Under the pieces are notes generated by a model. It searched no databases. It worked only from the letters and a program-made list of their open reading frames with translations, and was not told where the DNA came from. A stretch of DNA of 15,600 nucleotides, from assembly GCA_964555935.1 (NCBI GenBank), contig CAZKUN010000213.1, forward strand, positions 1-15,600, written 5' to 3'. Positions 6,191-12,786 of this stretch are shown piece after piece. Position 1 is the stretch's first letter. Every line of letters starts with the position of its first letter. Source of the stretch: CAZKUN01 sp964555935 (GTDB lineage: Bacteria; Armatimonadota; Zipacnadia; Zipacnadales; VGFC01). The position numbers and the translations under genes were made by a program.

Positions 6191-6212
6191 CGGATCTGGA
6201 GATCCGGCCTAC
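6191..6212 (-). repeat. REP-like palindrome ending in CTAC
   Basis: CGGATCT (6191-6197), GG, AGATCCG (6200-6206), then GC and CTAC (6209-6212). The seven-pair stem is perfect. The minus strand reads GTAG-GC-stem. A near copy lies at 6288-6310. Confidence 0.6.
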
Positions 6213-6230
6213 GACGGCAAACGGCGTCGT

Positions 6231-6249
6231 GGAAACTCATTGAGTTTCC
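6231..6249. repeat. GGAAACTC palindrome, copy E
   Basis: GGAAACTC (6231-6238) pairs with GAGTTTCC (6242-6249) around ATT. It is followed by CTGCTAGAGCTTCGACCTAC, which looks like half of a CTAC-ended palindrome. No second perfect hairpin is present, so this is a reduced copy. Confidence 0.65.
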
Positions 6250-6287
6250 CTGCTAGAGCTTCGACCTACGAGGGCGGGGGGACGGCG

Positions 6288-6310
6288 TCGGATCTGGAGA
6301 TCCGACCTAC
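6288..6310 (-). repeat. REP-like palindrome ending in CTAC
   Basis: TCGGATCT (6288-6295), GG, AGATCCGA (6298-6305), C, CTAC (6307-6310). The stem is eight perfect pairs. Compared with 6191-6212 the stem has gained an outer T-A pair, consistent with selection for pairing. Confidence 0.6.
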
Positions 6311-6378
6311 GGGGGCAACGGCACCCGGCGAGGAGGATTGCGGGTGGGTGGCGTTAGTAGATGGAGAGGGAACCAGGC

Positions 6379-7221
6379 ATGAAGCTCTCGGAGATGCAAG
6401 AAACCAAACCGGGCGCGAGCCTCGTGGGCGCGCTCGCGCTCTTCGTGGCGGTGAGGTGCGCCGTTCCGTGGATGCCCGCGCTCCCGCGAGGGGTGAACGA
6501 AGTCGTCGCGATCGGGCTGTACGTCTGGCTCGTGGTCGCGCTCGTGCTGTGGCTCGTGCGCAACCCCATCGTGAAAGAGCTGCGGGCGCTCGTGTTGCTG
6601 GCATCGGGGCTGGCGTGGGTCGCGCTGCTACTCGCGATCAAGAAAGAGCCGGCCGTGGAGATTCTCCTGCGATCCGTGCAGGACGCGTGCCTCGTGGCAT
6701 TCATGGCAACGGCAGCGCTATTGGTCGTGCCGCTGCTCAAGGAGACGAGCATCCTGGTGCCGATCGTCGGGGCGGCGGCGGTCGCGGACGTGATCTACAT
6801 ATTGGTCGCCCCGATGCAGACGATTCTCAGCAAAGCGCCGGACGTGGTCACCAAGGTCGCCGCGTACGTCCCCGCGTTCGGCGAGGGGCTCGACAAGGCG
6901 GCAGGCCCTAAGGGGTTCTGGATAGGCCCCGGCGACGTGCTTCTCATCGCGTTCATGTTCGCCGCCTGCGCGAGGTTCCAGTTGAGGTCGAGACGGACGT
7001 TCTGGGCGACCGGCGCGATCGTGTGGGTGGCGTTGCTGATCGTCGCGCTCACCGGCTGGCCCCTGCCGGGGTGGCTGTTTCTCGCGACTGCATTCCTAGT
7101 GGCGAACGCCGGCGCCATCACCCTCACGCCGGAGGAGCGAAGAATCACGTACGGCGCGCTGGTGGCGGGCGTTCTGCTGGTCATAGGAGCGGCGTGGGCT
7201 GTGGCGACGCGAGGCGGATGA
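6379..7221 (+). CDS. Polytopic membrane protein with GxGD motif (possible presenilin-like intramembrane protease)
   Basis: ATG 6379 is preferred over ATG 6361 because AGAGGG (6365-6370) sits 8 bases upstream; this gives 280 residues. The sequence has about eight or nine hydrophobic helices and no signal peptide. Numbering from 6361, Asp143 lies in a hydrophobic helix (VADVIYILVA). GPGD at 189-192 opens another helix (IGPGDVLLIAFMF), and PLP at 234-236 starts a third. The order Asp-in-helix, GxGD about 50 residues later, then a proline motif about 40 later is the plan of GxGD aspartyl proteases (presenilin, signal peptide peptidase and archaeal homologues). The family usually has YD or FD and PAL; here it is AD and PLP, so activity is unsure. 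It could also be an unrelated transporter-like protein. It stands alone, with repeats on both sides. Confidence 0.6.
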   Translation: MKLSEMQETKPGASLVGALALFVAVRCAVPWMPALPRGVNEVVAIGLYVWLVVALVLWLVRNPIVKELRALVLLASGLAWVALLLAIKKEPAVEILLRSVQDACLVAFMATAALLVVPLLKETSILVPIVGAAAVADVIYILVAPMQTILSKAPDVVTKVAAYVPAFGEGLDKAAGPKGFWIGPGDVLLIAFMFAACARFQLRSRRTFWATGAIVWVALLIVALTGWPLPGWLFLATAFLVANAGAITLTPEERRITYGALVAGVLLVIGAAWAVATRGG

Positions 7222-7230
7222 GGCGGCGAT

Positions 7231-7247
7231 GCGAGCTGGAAGCTCGC
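7231..7247. repeat. Short palindrome GCGAGCT/AGCTCGC
   Basis: GCGAGCT (7231-7237) pairs with AGCTCGC (7241-7247) around GGA, 10 bases after the stop of the membrane protein. It has the same stem-GGA-stem style as the REP-like units but no CTAC end. It may help end transcription. Confidence 0.5.
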
Positions 7248-7268
7248 GGTCCAAGACGACGGACGGCA

Positions 7269-7292
7269 GGGCGCAATGAATTGCGCCCCTAC
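7269..7292 (-). repeat. REP-like palindrome overlapping a stop codon
   Basis: GGGCGCAAT (7269-7277), GA, ATTGCGCCC (7280-7288), directly followed by CTAC (7289-7292). The nine-pair stem is perfect. On the minus strand the unit starts GTAG, and its TAG is the stop codon of the DUF362 gene. Between convergent genes, such a hairpin can end transcription from both sides. Confidence 0.65.
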
Positions 7293-8290
7293 ATATCTTC
7301 GGCGAAGTCGGCGTAGTAGAGGTCGATGTTATCGGGGTCGAGGGTGCCGATGTCTTTCTCGGCCGCGGCCTCGAGGTAACGGCAGGGGCGCTCCGTTTCG
7401 CTGATGATCGGGAGGTTGTTCTGATCGCGGAGCGTGTCGATGAGCGCGAGAATCTGCGAGTCCACCGCGACGGGATCGATCCCCCCAAACACGGCTGAGT
7501 ATTGGTGAATCGCCTCGGGGTGGTACGATGGACCGCCATCGTACTGAACGTTGCGCGCGTCGCCGATGATCAGCCGCTGCCGAGACCGCAGCGGCGGCGC
7601 GAGATTCACCTCGGCGACGGCGGGCGAGCAGTTGTTGATGTAGTGGAAATCCTCAGGATTGTGGATCGTCCCGAAGTGGTTCTTCAACGCTCCCGTGATC
7701 CCGGCGAAGACGTGGTCTTTCACCACCGGCACGTTGATGATCGCCGTGGCCTCGGTGAGGATGTTCGTGACTCGGTAGGTGCTGCCGCCACGGGTCGTGT
7801 TGCGCGGGTTGTAGCCAGGTCCTGACGGCCCGCCGACCGTGCCGTAGATGAGCGGCCCGGGTGGCTCGTGGCGGAGTTCATATCCCGCGCCGATGAGGTC
7901 GCGGTCCTCCTTGTCGAAGATGATGATTCTGTCCGGATCAACGCCCGCGACCTTGAGGCCATCGACGACCGCGTTGATGAGATCCATGCCGGGCGACATC
8001 AGCCCCGCCATGCAGTTGACCTTGATCGCGACCTTGTCATCGGAACGGAAGAGCGCCTTCCAGGCGGCCTCGGCATCGGGCTCGCCCGAGACGTCGCGCA
8101 CGACCGCATCCACGAGCCCGCGCAGAGCCGCGTCGGCCTCGGCCTCGGGCATGTCAGGCATGCCTGAGTGGCGGTAGAACGCCACGGGCGTGGCGCCAGC
8201 AGCGGAGACGGGCGTGGTGGGGAAGAGGCCGGCTCCGACGGCGGCGGCCGCGGTTGCGGTTGATTGGATGAAGCGGCGGCGGTTGATCAT
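7289..8290 (-). CDS. DUF362 domain protein with Tat signal
   Basis: There are 333 residues from ATG 8290. The N-terminus MINRRRFIQSTATAAAAVGA is a twin-arginine signal (RRRF, then a hydrophobic Ala-rich stretch and a site near VSA-AG), so export in folded form is expected. The body carries the DUF362 pattern: KVAIKVNCMAG, a region around DRIIIFDKEDRDLIGAGYEL, IINVPVVKDHVFAGITGALK (the conserved 'VxKxHxxxxxTGALKN' core) and GGIDPVAVDSQIL near the end. DUF362 proteins are often linked to iron-sulfur or redox maturation, but their reaction is unknown. No 4Fe-4S ferredoxin domain is present, unlike many relatives. The gene starts 21 bases after amrS with no clear SD, so coupling is likely. The stop codon lies in a REP-like unit. 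Confidence 0.85.
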   Translation of the reverse strand: MINRRRFIQSTATAAAAVGAGLFPTTPVSAAGATPVAFYRHSGMPDMPEAEADAALRGLVDAVVRDVSGEPDAEAAWKALFRSDDKVAIKVNCMAGLMSPGMDLINAVVDGLKVAGVDPDRIIIFDKEDRDLIGAGYELRHEPPGPLIYGTVGGPSGPGYNPRNTTRGGSTYRVTNILTEATAIINVPVVKDHVFAGITGALKNHFGTIHNPEDFHYINNCSPAVAEVNLAPPLRSRQRLIIGDARNVQYDGGPSYHPEAIHQYSAVFGGIDPVAVDSQILALIDTLRDQNNLPIISETERPCRYLEAAAEKDIGTLDPDNIDLYYADFAEDM

Positions 8291-8311
8291 TGTTTGTTGG
8301 TCGGCGCCGAG

Positions 8312-9460
8312 TTACTTCCACACGCCAGGGGTCACCGTCCGGCAGTTGAGACACTTGCTGGTCTTCTGGCTCAAGCCGACGTAGTCGATGCTCTGGTATC
8401 CCACGTGCTTCACGAGAACGTTGTTGCACTTCGGGCAGTAGGTCGACTCGCCGCCATGCCCGGGGACGTTGCCGATGTAACTGTATTTGATGCCCGCCTT
8501 GTAGGCTGCCTGGCGGACGTCCTCAAGCGTGGTGATGGGCGTGGCGGGCACTTGCTGCATTTTGTACTTCGGGAAGAAACGGCTGAAGTGGACCGGCGTG
8601 TGGGCGCCGAGTTTGGAGACGATCCACTGCATGGCCTGAGTCACCATGGCCTTGCTGTCGTTGTAGCCGGGAATCGTCAGCCAGGTCACCTCGAGATGCT
8701 TGCCTGACGCGCGCGCTATCTCAAGCGCATCCAGGACGGGCGCGAGATGTCCGCCGGTACACTCGTGGTACTTCTCCTCGTCGAAGCCCTTGAGGTCGAT
8801 GTTGAGTCCGTCGACCGCGTGGCAGAGATCGCGCATCGCGGCGGGGGTGATGAAGGCGGCCGTGTGGCACAGAACGCGGATGCCCTCGGCATGCGCGGCT
8901 TTGGCGGTGTCGATCACGTACTCGATGCACTGGATCGGTTCGCTGTAGGTGAAGGTGATCGTGGGGAGGTTGTGCTTCTTGGCTTGGGCGACGAGCGATT
9001 CGGGTGTGAGGTTCTTGTTGTCGGTATGCTCCGGGCGGGCTTGGGCGAAGGTGTAGCTCTGGCAGAATCCACAGTCCAGATTGCACCCGGCTGTGCCGAG
9101 CGAGACGGTTTTCGTGTTGGGCAGGAAGTGGAAGAACGGGCCTTTGGCCATGGGGTCAACGTAGACCACGCATGGCTTGCCATACACCTTGCTGATGTAC
9201 TTGCCGTCGACGTTCTCCCTGGCGCCGCAGAAGCCGCGCTCGCCTGGCTGTATGCAGCAGGCGCGAGGACAGAGGTCGCACTTCGTCTCGCCGCCGTCGA
9301 TCTCGTGCCAGTAGCTGCCGACCTTGTTCGCGGTGTTTCCAGTGGCTGCGAAGGCCATGTTGCCGGTTGCGAGCAGAGCGGATGATCCCGCCGCGGCTGC
9401 TGCCGCGCAGCGCCCGAGCGAGCAGAGAAACTCACGCCGTCCGTACTGGTCTCGAGTCAT
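8312..9460 (-). CDS. amrS: Radical SAM enzyme of the AmmeMemoRadiSam (AmrS) type with Tat signal
   Basis: There are 382 residues from ATG 9460, with GAGGAA about 9 bases upstream. Residues 1-38 form a Tat-like leader (YGRREFLCSLGR, then Ala-rich hydrophobic). Next comes the family's N-terminal cysteine cluster CDLCPRACCIQPGERGFCG (61-79). The radical SAM motif CNLDCGFC (Cys126, Cys130, Cys133) binds the 4Fe-4S cluster and SAM. A TIM-barrel part follows with ITFTYSEPIQ and LNIDLKGFDEEKYHECTGG, typical of pyruvate-formate-lyase-activase-like proteins. The C-terminus has a zinc-ribbon CPKC...CLNC (342-345, 370-373) ending PGVWK. The full system also has AMMECR1 and Memo proteins, often fused; neither is here. 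Its substrate is not established. Export of a SAM-dependent enzyme would be odd. It is followed at once by DUF362. Confidence 0.85.
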   Translation of the reverse strand: MTRDQYGRREFLCSLGRCAAAAAAGSSALLATGNMAFAATGNTANKVGSYWHEIDGGETKCDLCPRACCIQPGERGFCGARENVDGKYISKVYGKPCVVYVDPMAKGPFFHFLPNTKTVSLGTAGCNLDCGFCQSYTFAQARPEHTDNKNLTPESLVAQAKKHNLPTITFTYSEPIQCIEYVIDTAKAAHAEGIRVLCHTAAFITPAAMRDLCHAVDGLNIDLKGFDEEKYHECTGGHLAPVLDALEIARASGKHLEVTWLTIPGYNDSKAMVTQAMQWIVSKLGAHTPVHFSRFFPKYKMQQVPATPITTLEDVRQAAYKAGIKYSYIGNVPGHGGESTYCPKCNNVLVKHVGYQSIDYVGLSQKTSKCLNCRTVTPGVWK

Positions 9461-9538
9461 GTTTTGTGTTCCTCAGGGGCACGCGTGTTACCCGGGCGAC
9501 AAGCAGGCGGCGAGGGCAATCATGTCTGCCCCCGCCGT

Positions 9539-9599
9539 GGAAACTCACACGGCGAGTTTCCCTGGGAGAATGCACCTAAGAAAGGGCGGTGCATTCTCC
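9539..9599. repeat. Double-hairpin element, copy C with a re-paired second stem
   Basis: Hairpin 1: GGAAACTC (9539-9546) with GAGTTTCC (9554-9561). Hairpin 2: GGAGAATGCACC (9565-9576) with GGTGCATTCTCC (9588-9599), 12 perfect pairs and an 11-nt loop. Order and spacing match copies A and B, but the second stem differs at several positions with both strands changed. It lies between amrS and the stop of the exported TPR gene and could end that gene's transcript. Confidence 0.8.
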
Positions 9600-9660
9600 G
9601 TCATGTGCAATAGTTGTGGGGATGTCGGCCGGGCACCCTCCCAAGCGCATGGCCGGACGG

Positions 9661-12405
9661 TTAGCGCAGCGCTCCGACGCGCTGGTCCTTCTCGGTGGCA
9701 AAGCCCCAGGACGCAAACTGGGCGCCGCAATCGGTGCCGAACGCCTGGTTCATGCCGCGGACGAAGACCTTCTGGACGTCCTTCTTGTCATTGCAGTTGT
9801 AATCGGTCTCGGCGCGGCAGATGGCCTCGAAGAACCGGGAGTAGGGCTCCCAATCGATGAGCGCCTGCTTGCCGTAACCGTGAGTGTCGAGCATGGCGAA
9901 GAGCATGCCCGTGACGACCTCTTCGTTCAACTTGCTGATGTCGGGCTCCTGGCGGACGTAGTCCTCAAGAGCCTTCAGCGCTGTCTCGCGAGCCCGGACG
10001 ACCTCTTCTTGCGGCAGCTTGACGGCGGAGGCGCTGCCGATGGTGTCGCGGGTCTCGGTGACGAGCTGGTACTGAAGCGCGGCCGCTCCGAACTTGGCGA
10101 GCGCCGCTACGAAGACCGGCGAGCCGTTGAGGGCCTTGGAACCGCGCGAGACGACTGCGTTGCGGGCGAGGTCGTTCAGGCCGAGGTTCCAGCGGGGCGG
10201 ATCGTTGATCTGCCACGCGTCAACCGCGACGAGATTGTCCGCCGGCCGAGCGGGCTTGGTTGAGGCGCAGATGATCGTCTGCTCGCTGCCGCCCTTCGAG
10301 CCGGTCCACTGCCTGAGCTGGCGCTGGGACTCGTTCCAGATGTTGGGCATGTTGTACTGGCGCATCTTCGCGGCGACGATCCATGGCACGACGACGATCG
10401 TGTTGTCGCCGACCCAGACGTCGGACATGCGGGCCTGGGGGCCGGCGGACTGCTCGACCTTATCGCCAACCCAGGAGAGGTCTTCGATCTCCTCGCCCTT
10501 TGCGATTCTCGCCAGCGCGTTGCGGGCGTCGTCCGCGAGGCCTGACTGGCCATGAACGCTGAGGATCCAGTTATAGGCCTTGGTCGCTTCCTTCGCGCCC
10601 TTGGCTCCGCCGATGAGTTCGTACGCGCGCCCGTAGACGAAGACGCCTGGCGCGGCGAAGTCGGATGTCGGGGCATCGAAGAATGGTTTGAGTAGCTTGA
10701 TGGCCGCCTTGCGCTCGCCGCGCTGCATGTTGAGGCAGGCCAGGTGATACCGCGCGTCCTGGCGCAGGTCGTCAACGGACAGGCGGTACGGGATGTGCTT
10801 TTGCATCTCGTAGAACGCGTGCTCGGCGTGGCGCAGGTAGAGTGACATGAGCTGGATGAACTGGTCCCGGCTCTCGTATAGCTCCGGCGGGAAGACGTCC
10901 CCGTGGGCGGTGGAGAGCAGACCGTAGCGTCTCTCCCCCTCCTCGCCGTAGTTGCCGGGATCGGCGTACCAGCGGAGGGTCTTGCAGAGAGCGCCCTTGC
11001 CGCGCTTGTCGCCCTGGTCCGGCTCGGTCTCGTAGGGGAAGTGGATGACCTTCTCCTGGTAGGTGTAGGCGGCGAGGTCGTCGAGTCCGCTGTGCTCGTA
11101 GCACTTGGCGATCTCGCGAAGGGCCTCGTCGCGGAGGTTCGAGCCGATCAGGTTGTTGACGATGACGGCGTACGCGCCGACCGCGTCCCCAACGGCTGAC
11201 AGCTCCGTGTCATTCGGGATGGTGGACAGTCCGCCCGTGCCGCGGCGGAAGTCATCGGTGAGGCGGAACAGCTCGTCCGGGCCCTTGGCCTCGTTGATCT
11301 TCTGGAAGAGCTTGTTCATGTGCTGGTACGAGTTGCCGATGTTGAACCAGGCGTCGTCGTAGAGGTCATGGCCCGGGAACGCGCGGATGAATTGCATGTA
11401 GCCATCGATCGCGCTGGAGAATTCGCGGTAGTTCTCGTAGTGCTTGGCGCGATCGTACATGTCCTGCGCGTCGTCGCAGGGGAAGTGCCCCTGGAGATCG
11501 TAGGTGTCATGGCGGAGCGTGTTGACTTCGCGCATCGCCGCGCGCACCAACGGGCTCCCCGGCATCTCGTGGATCAGGTACTCGTAGGCGGGTAGGGCAT
11601 CGCGAAGGTTGTGCTCGTGCCGGAGGCACTGGGCGATGCCGAACTGCGCGTCGTCGACGTAGTCGCTCATCGGCCAGGTCATGATGAGATCGTCGAAGGC
11701 CGCGATGGCATCGTCGTAGCTGCCCAGCTCGCGGTACTTGTTGGCGACCTGGAAGAGAGCGTCGTCGCAGAACTCGCTGGAGCGGTACTCCGTCGCCAGC
11801 GTCACCAGGGCCGCAAGCGAGCCCTCCTCGTCGCGCATGTCAACGTAAGCGCGGGCGAGGGCCAGGCAGGCATCGTCGGCATTGATGCTATGCGGGCGCC
11901 GCTGAACGAGCCGCTCGAGAATGGCGATCTGGTTGGGGCGATCCTTGTCCTTGGCGTAGCACTGGGCCAAGTTCCACATCGCGTCGTCCCAGAGGTCGCT
12001 GTCAGGATAGTTCGTGCAGATAACAAGCCACGCCTGCATCTCCCGCAACATGTCGCGCTTGACGCTGTTGACTCGGCCGCTGTGGAAGCAGGCGTCATCC
12101 GCGAAGTCGCTCATGGGGTAGAGGCTGACGAAGTCGGAGTTAGCCCTGAGCGCAGCCTCGATCTGCTCTTCCTGATCGGGCTTGCAGCACGTGTAGCTGG
12201 CCGTGGCCGCGTCGTCATGGGTGTTGTAGGATGTGAGGCGCGTGGGCAACAGCGCGAGGTCGGCGAACATGCGGTTCGCGACCGTGCCCAAGTCAAACCC
12301 CTGGTCATCCCCCAGTTCGACGGTTTCGATGCCTTCATTCTCAGCGAATACCGAACCGCCCACCAGCAGACAGACGACTACGAGCGCGAGGGCAAAACGT
12401 GGCAT
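9661..12405 (-). CDS. Large exported TPR protein (YbgF/BamD-like repeats)
   Basis: ATG 12405 is chosen over an upstream in-frame start (12432) because a perfect AAGGAGG (12413-12419) precedes it; this gives 914 residues. MPRFALALVVVCLLVGGSVFA is a Sec signal peptide ending at FA-EN. The first two thirds are TPR-like repeats marked by a recurring phrase such as 'MSDFADDACF', 'SDLWDDAMWNLAQCY', 'SSEFCDDALFQVANKY', 'MSDYVDDAQFGIAQCL' and 'GHDLYDDAWFNIGNSY', about 37 residues apart. This matches periplasmic TPR proteins of the YbgF/BamD kind, used as scaffolds. The last 250 residues are not TPR. They include AVVSRGSKALNGSPVFVAAL and a final DVQKVFVRGMNQAFGTDCGA...FASWGF, the latter reminding me of the end of some secreted metallopeptidase domains. 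No HExxH is present, so any such domain would be inactive. It is probably a monocistronic gene. Confidence 0.75.
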   Translation of the reverse strand: MPRFALALVVVCLLVGGSVFAENEGIETVELGDDQGFDLGTVANRMFADLALLPTRLTSYNTHDDAATASYTCCKPDQEEQIEAALRANSDFVSLYPMSDFADDACFHSGRVNSVKRDMLREMQAWLVICTNYPDSDLWDDAMWNLAQCYAKDKDRPNQIAILERLVQRRPHSINADDACLALARAYVDMRDEEGSLAALVTLATEYRSSEFCDDALFQVANKYRELGSYDDAIAAFDDLIMTWPMSDYVDDAQFGIAQCLRHEHNLRDALPAYEYLIHEMPGSPLVRAAMREVNTLRHDTYDLQGHFPCDDAQDMYDRAKHYENYREFSSAIDGYMQFIRAFPGHDLYDDAWFNIGNSYQHMNKLFQKINEAKGPDELFRLTDDFRRGTGGLSTIPNDTELSAVGDAVGAYAVIVNNLIGSNLRDEALREIAKCYEHSGLDDLAAYTYQEKVIHFPYETEPDQGDKRGKGALCKTLRWYADPGNYGEEGERRYGLLSTAHGDVFPPELYESRDQFIQLMSLYLRHAEHAFYEMQKHIPYRLSVDDLRQDARYHLACLNMQRGERKAAIKLLKPFFDAPTSDFAAPGVFVYGRAYELIGGAKGAKEATKAYNWILSVHGQSGLADDARNALARIAKGEEIEDLSWVGDKVEQSAGPQARMSDVWVGDNTIVVVPWIVAAKMRQYNMPNIWNESQRQLRQWTGSKGGSEQTIICASTKPARPADNLVAVDAWQINDPPRWNLGLNDLARNAVVSRGSKALNGSPVFVAALAKFGAAALQYQLVTETRDTIGSASAVKLPQEEVVRARETALKALEDYVRQEPDISKLNEEVVTGMLFAMLDTHGYGKQALIDWEPYSRFFEAICRAETDYNCNDKKDVQKVFVRGMNQAFGTDCGAQFASWGFATEKDQRVGALR

Positions 12406-12733
12406 GTAAATACCTCCTTGCGGATGGCACAACCGTCCCGCCTTCGGACGCGCCGAAAGGGAAGCAGACGCGCGCTATTTCACGGCGCAGTGAACTCGCG
12501 CACCCGGCGGAGTCATCATCGATTCCGCGCTATCCACGTCATTCGCCTCGAACCTGGCGATTCCTGCTTGTCATAACATTCTACACCCGTCTCGTCCCTG
12601 AGGTTTCCTCCGGCGGGCGAACGAATCGGCGCTTTACGGGCTGTCAGGGGTGTTATACCCAGAAATGGACTCGTCAGAGTATCAGGAAGATAACGCAAGT
12701 GTGACGTGGAACACAGACGGTCTGACGAACAGA
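12406..12733. promoter_or_regulatory. Upstream region of the exported TPR gene
   Basis: There is no coding sequence here. On the minus strand TAGAAT (12583-12578) matches five of six -10 positions but lacks a good -35, and TATAAC (12656-12651) is another candidate without one. Either start would give a leader of about 165-240 nt. A small hairpin, CTTTCGG-CGCGT-CCGAAGG on the minus strand (near 12440-12460), precedes the SD. I do not recognise a riboswitch. Confidence 0.35.
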
Positions 12734-12764
12734 AACGGCCCGGGGGTGAAAACCCCGGGCCGTT
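12734..12764 (-). terminator. Strong terminator hairpin after floT
   Basis: AACGGCCCGGGG (12734-12745) pairs perfectly with CCCCGGGCCGTT (12753-12764) around GTGAAAA. It lies 22 bases past the floT stop on the minus strand, where the stem is followed by TCTGTTCG. The 12-bp GC-rich stem is convincing. The T-run is short, so termination may need a factor. Confidence 0.75.
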
Positions 12765-12786
12765 CGGCTGCATGCGTAGATGTGGC

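Larger units (their letters stand above)
6022..6378. other. Gene-free, repeat-rich stretch upstream of the GxGD membrane protein
   Basis: These 357 bases hold the SD of the small minus-strand gene and a purine-rich run. Within that run 6113-6165 reads like decayed 'ACACCAAGGAC' units (ccacctggaacaccaaggac, then caacgaaagaaggaagacgc). Further on are two CGGATCT palindromes, the GGAAACTC palindrome E and the SD of the gene at 6379. I see no coding signal. Confidence 0.55.

Noticed and set aside
6021..6911. Plus-strand ORF of 296 residues rich in Arg and Gly
   Set aside because: It crosses the repeat-rich stretch and overlaps the membrane protein out of frame. Its composition is that of translated GC-rich repeats.
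9589..10263. Plus-strand ORF of 224 residues
   Set aside because: It is antisense to the C-terminal part of the exported TPR gene and shows no domain of its own.
11611..12576. Plus-strand ORF of 321 residues
   Set aside because: It is antisense to the exported TPR protein, which has a signal peptide, a perfect SD and clear repeats.
12406..12733. Riboswitch or leader RNA upstream of the exported TPR gene
   Set aside because: Only a small hairpin and weak -10 boxes are visible. No known riboswitch core is recognisable.
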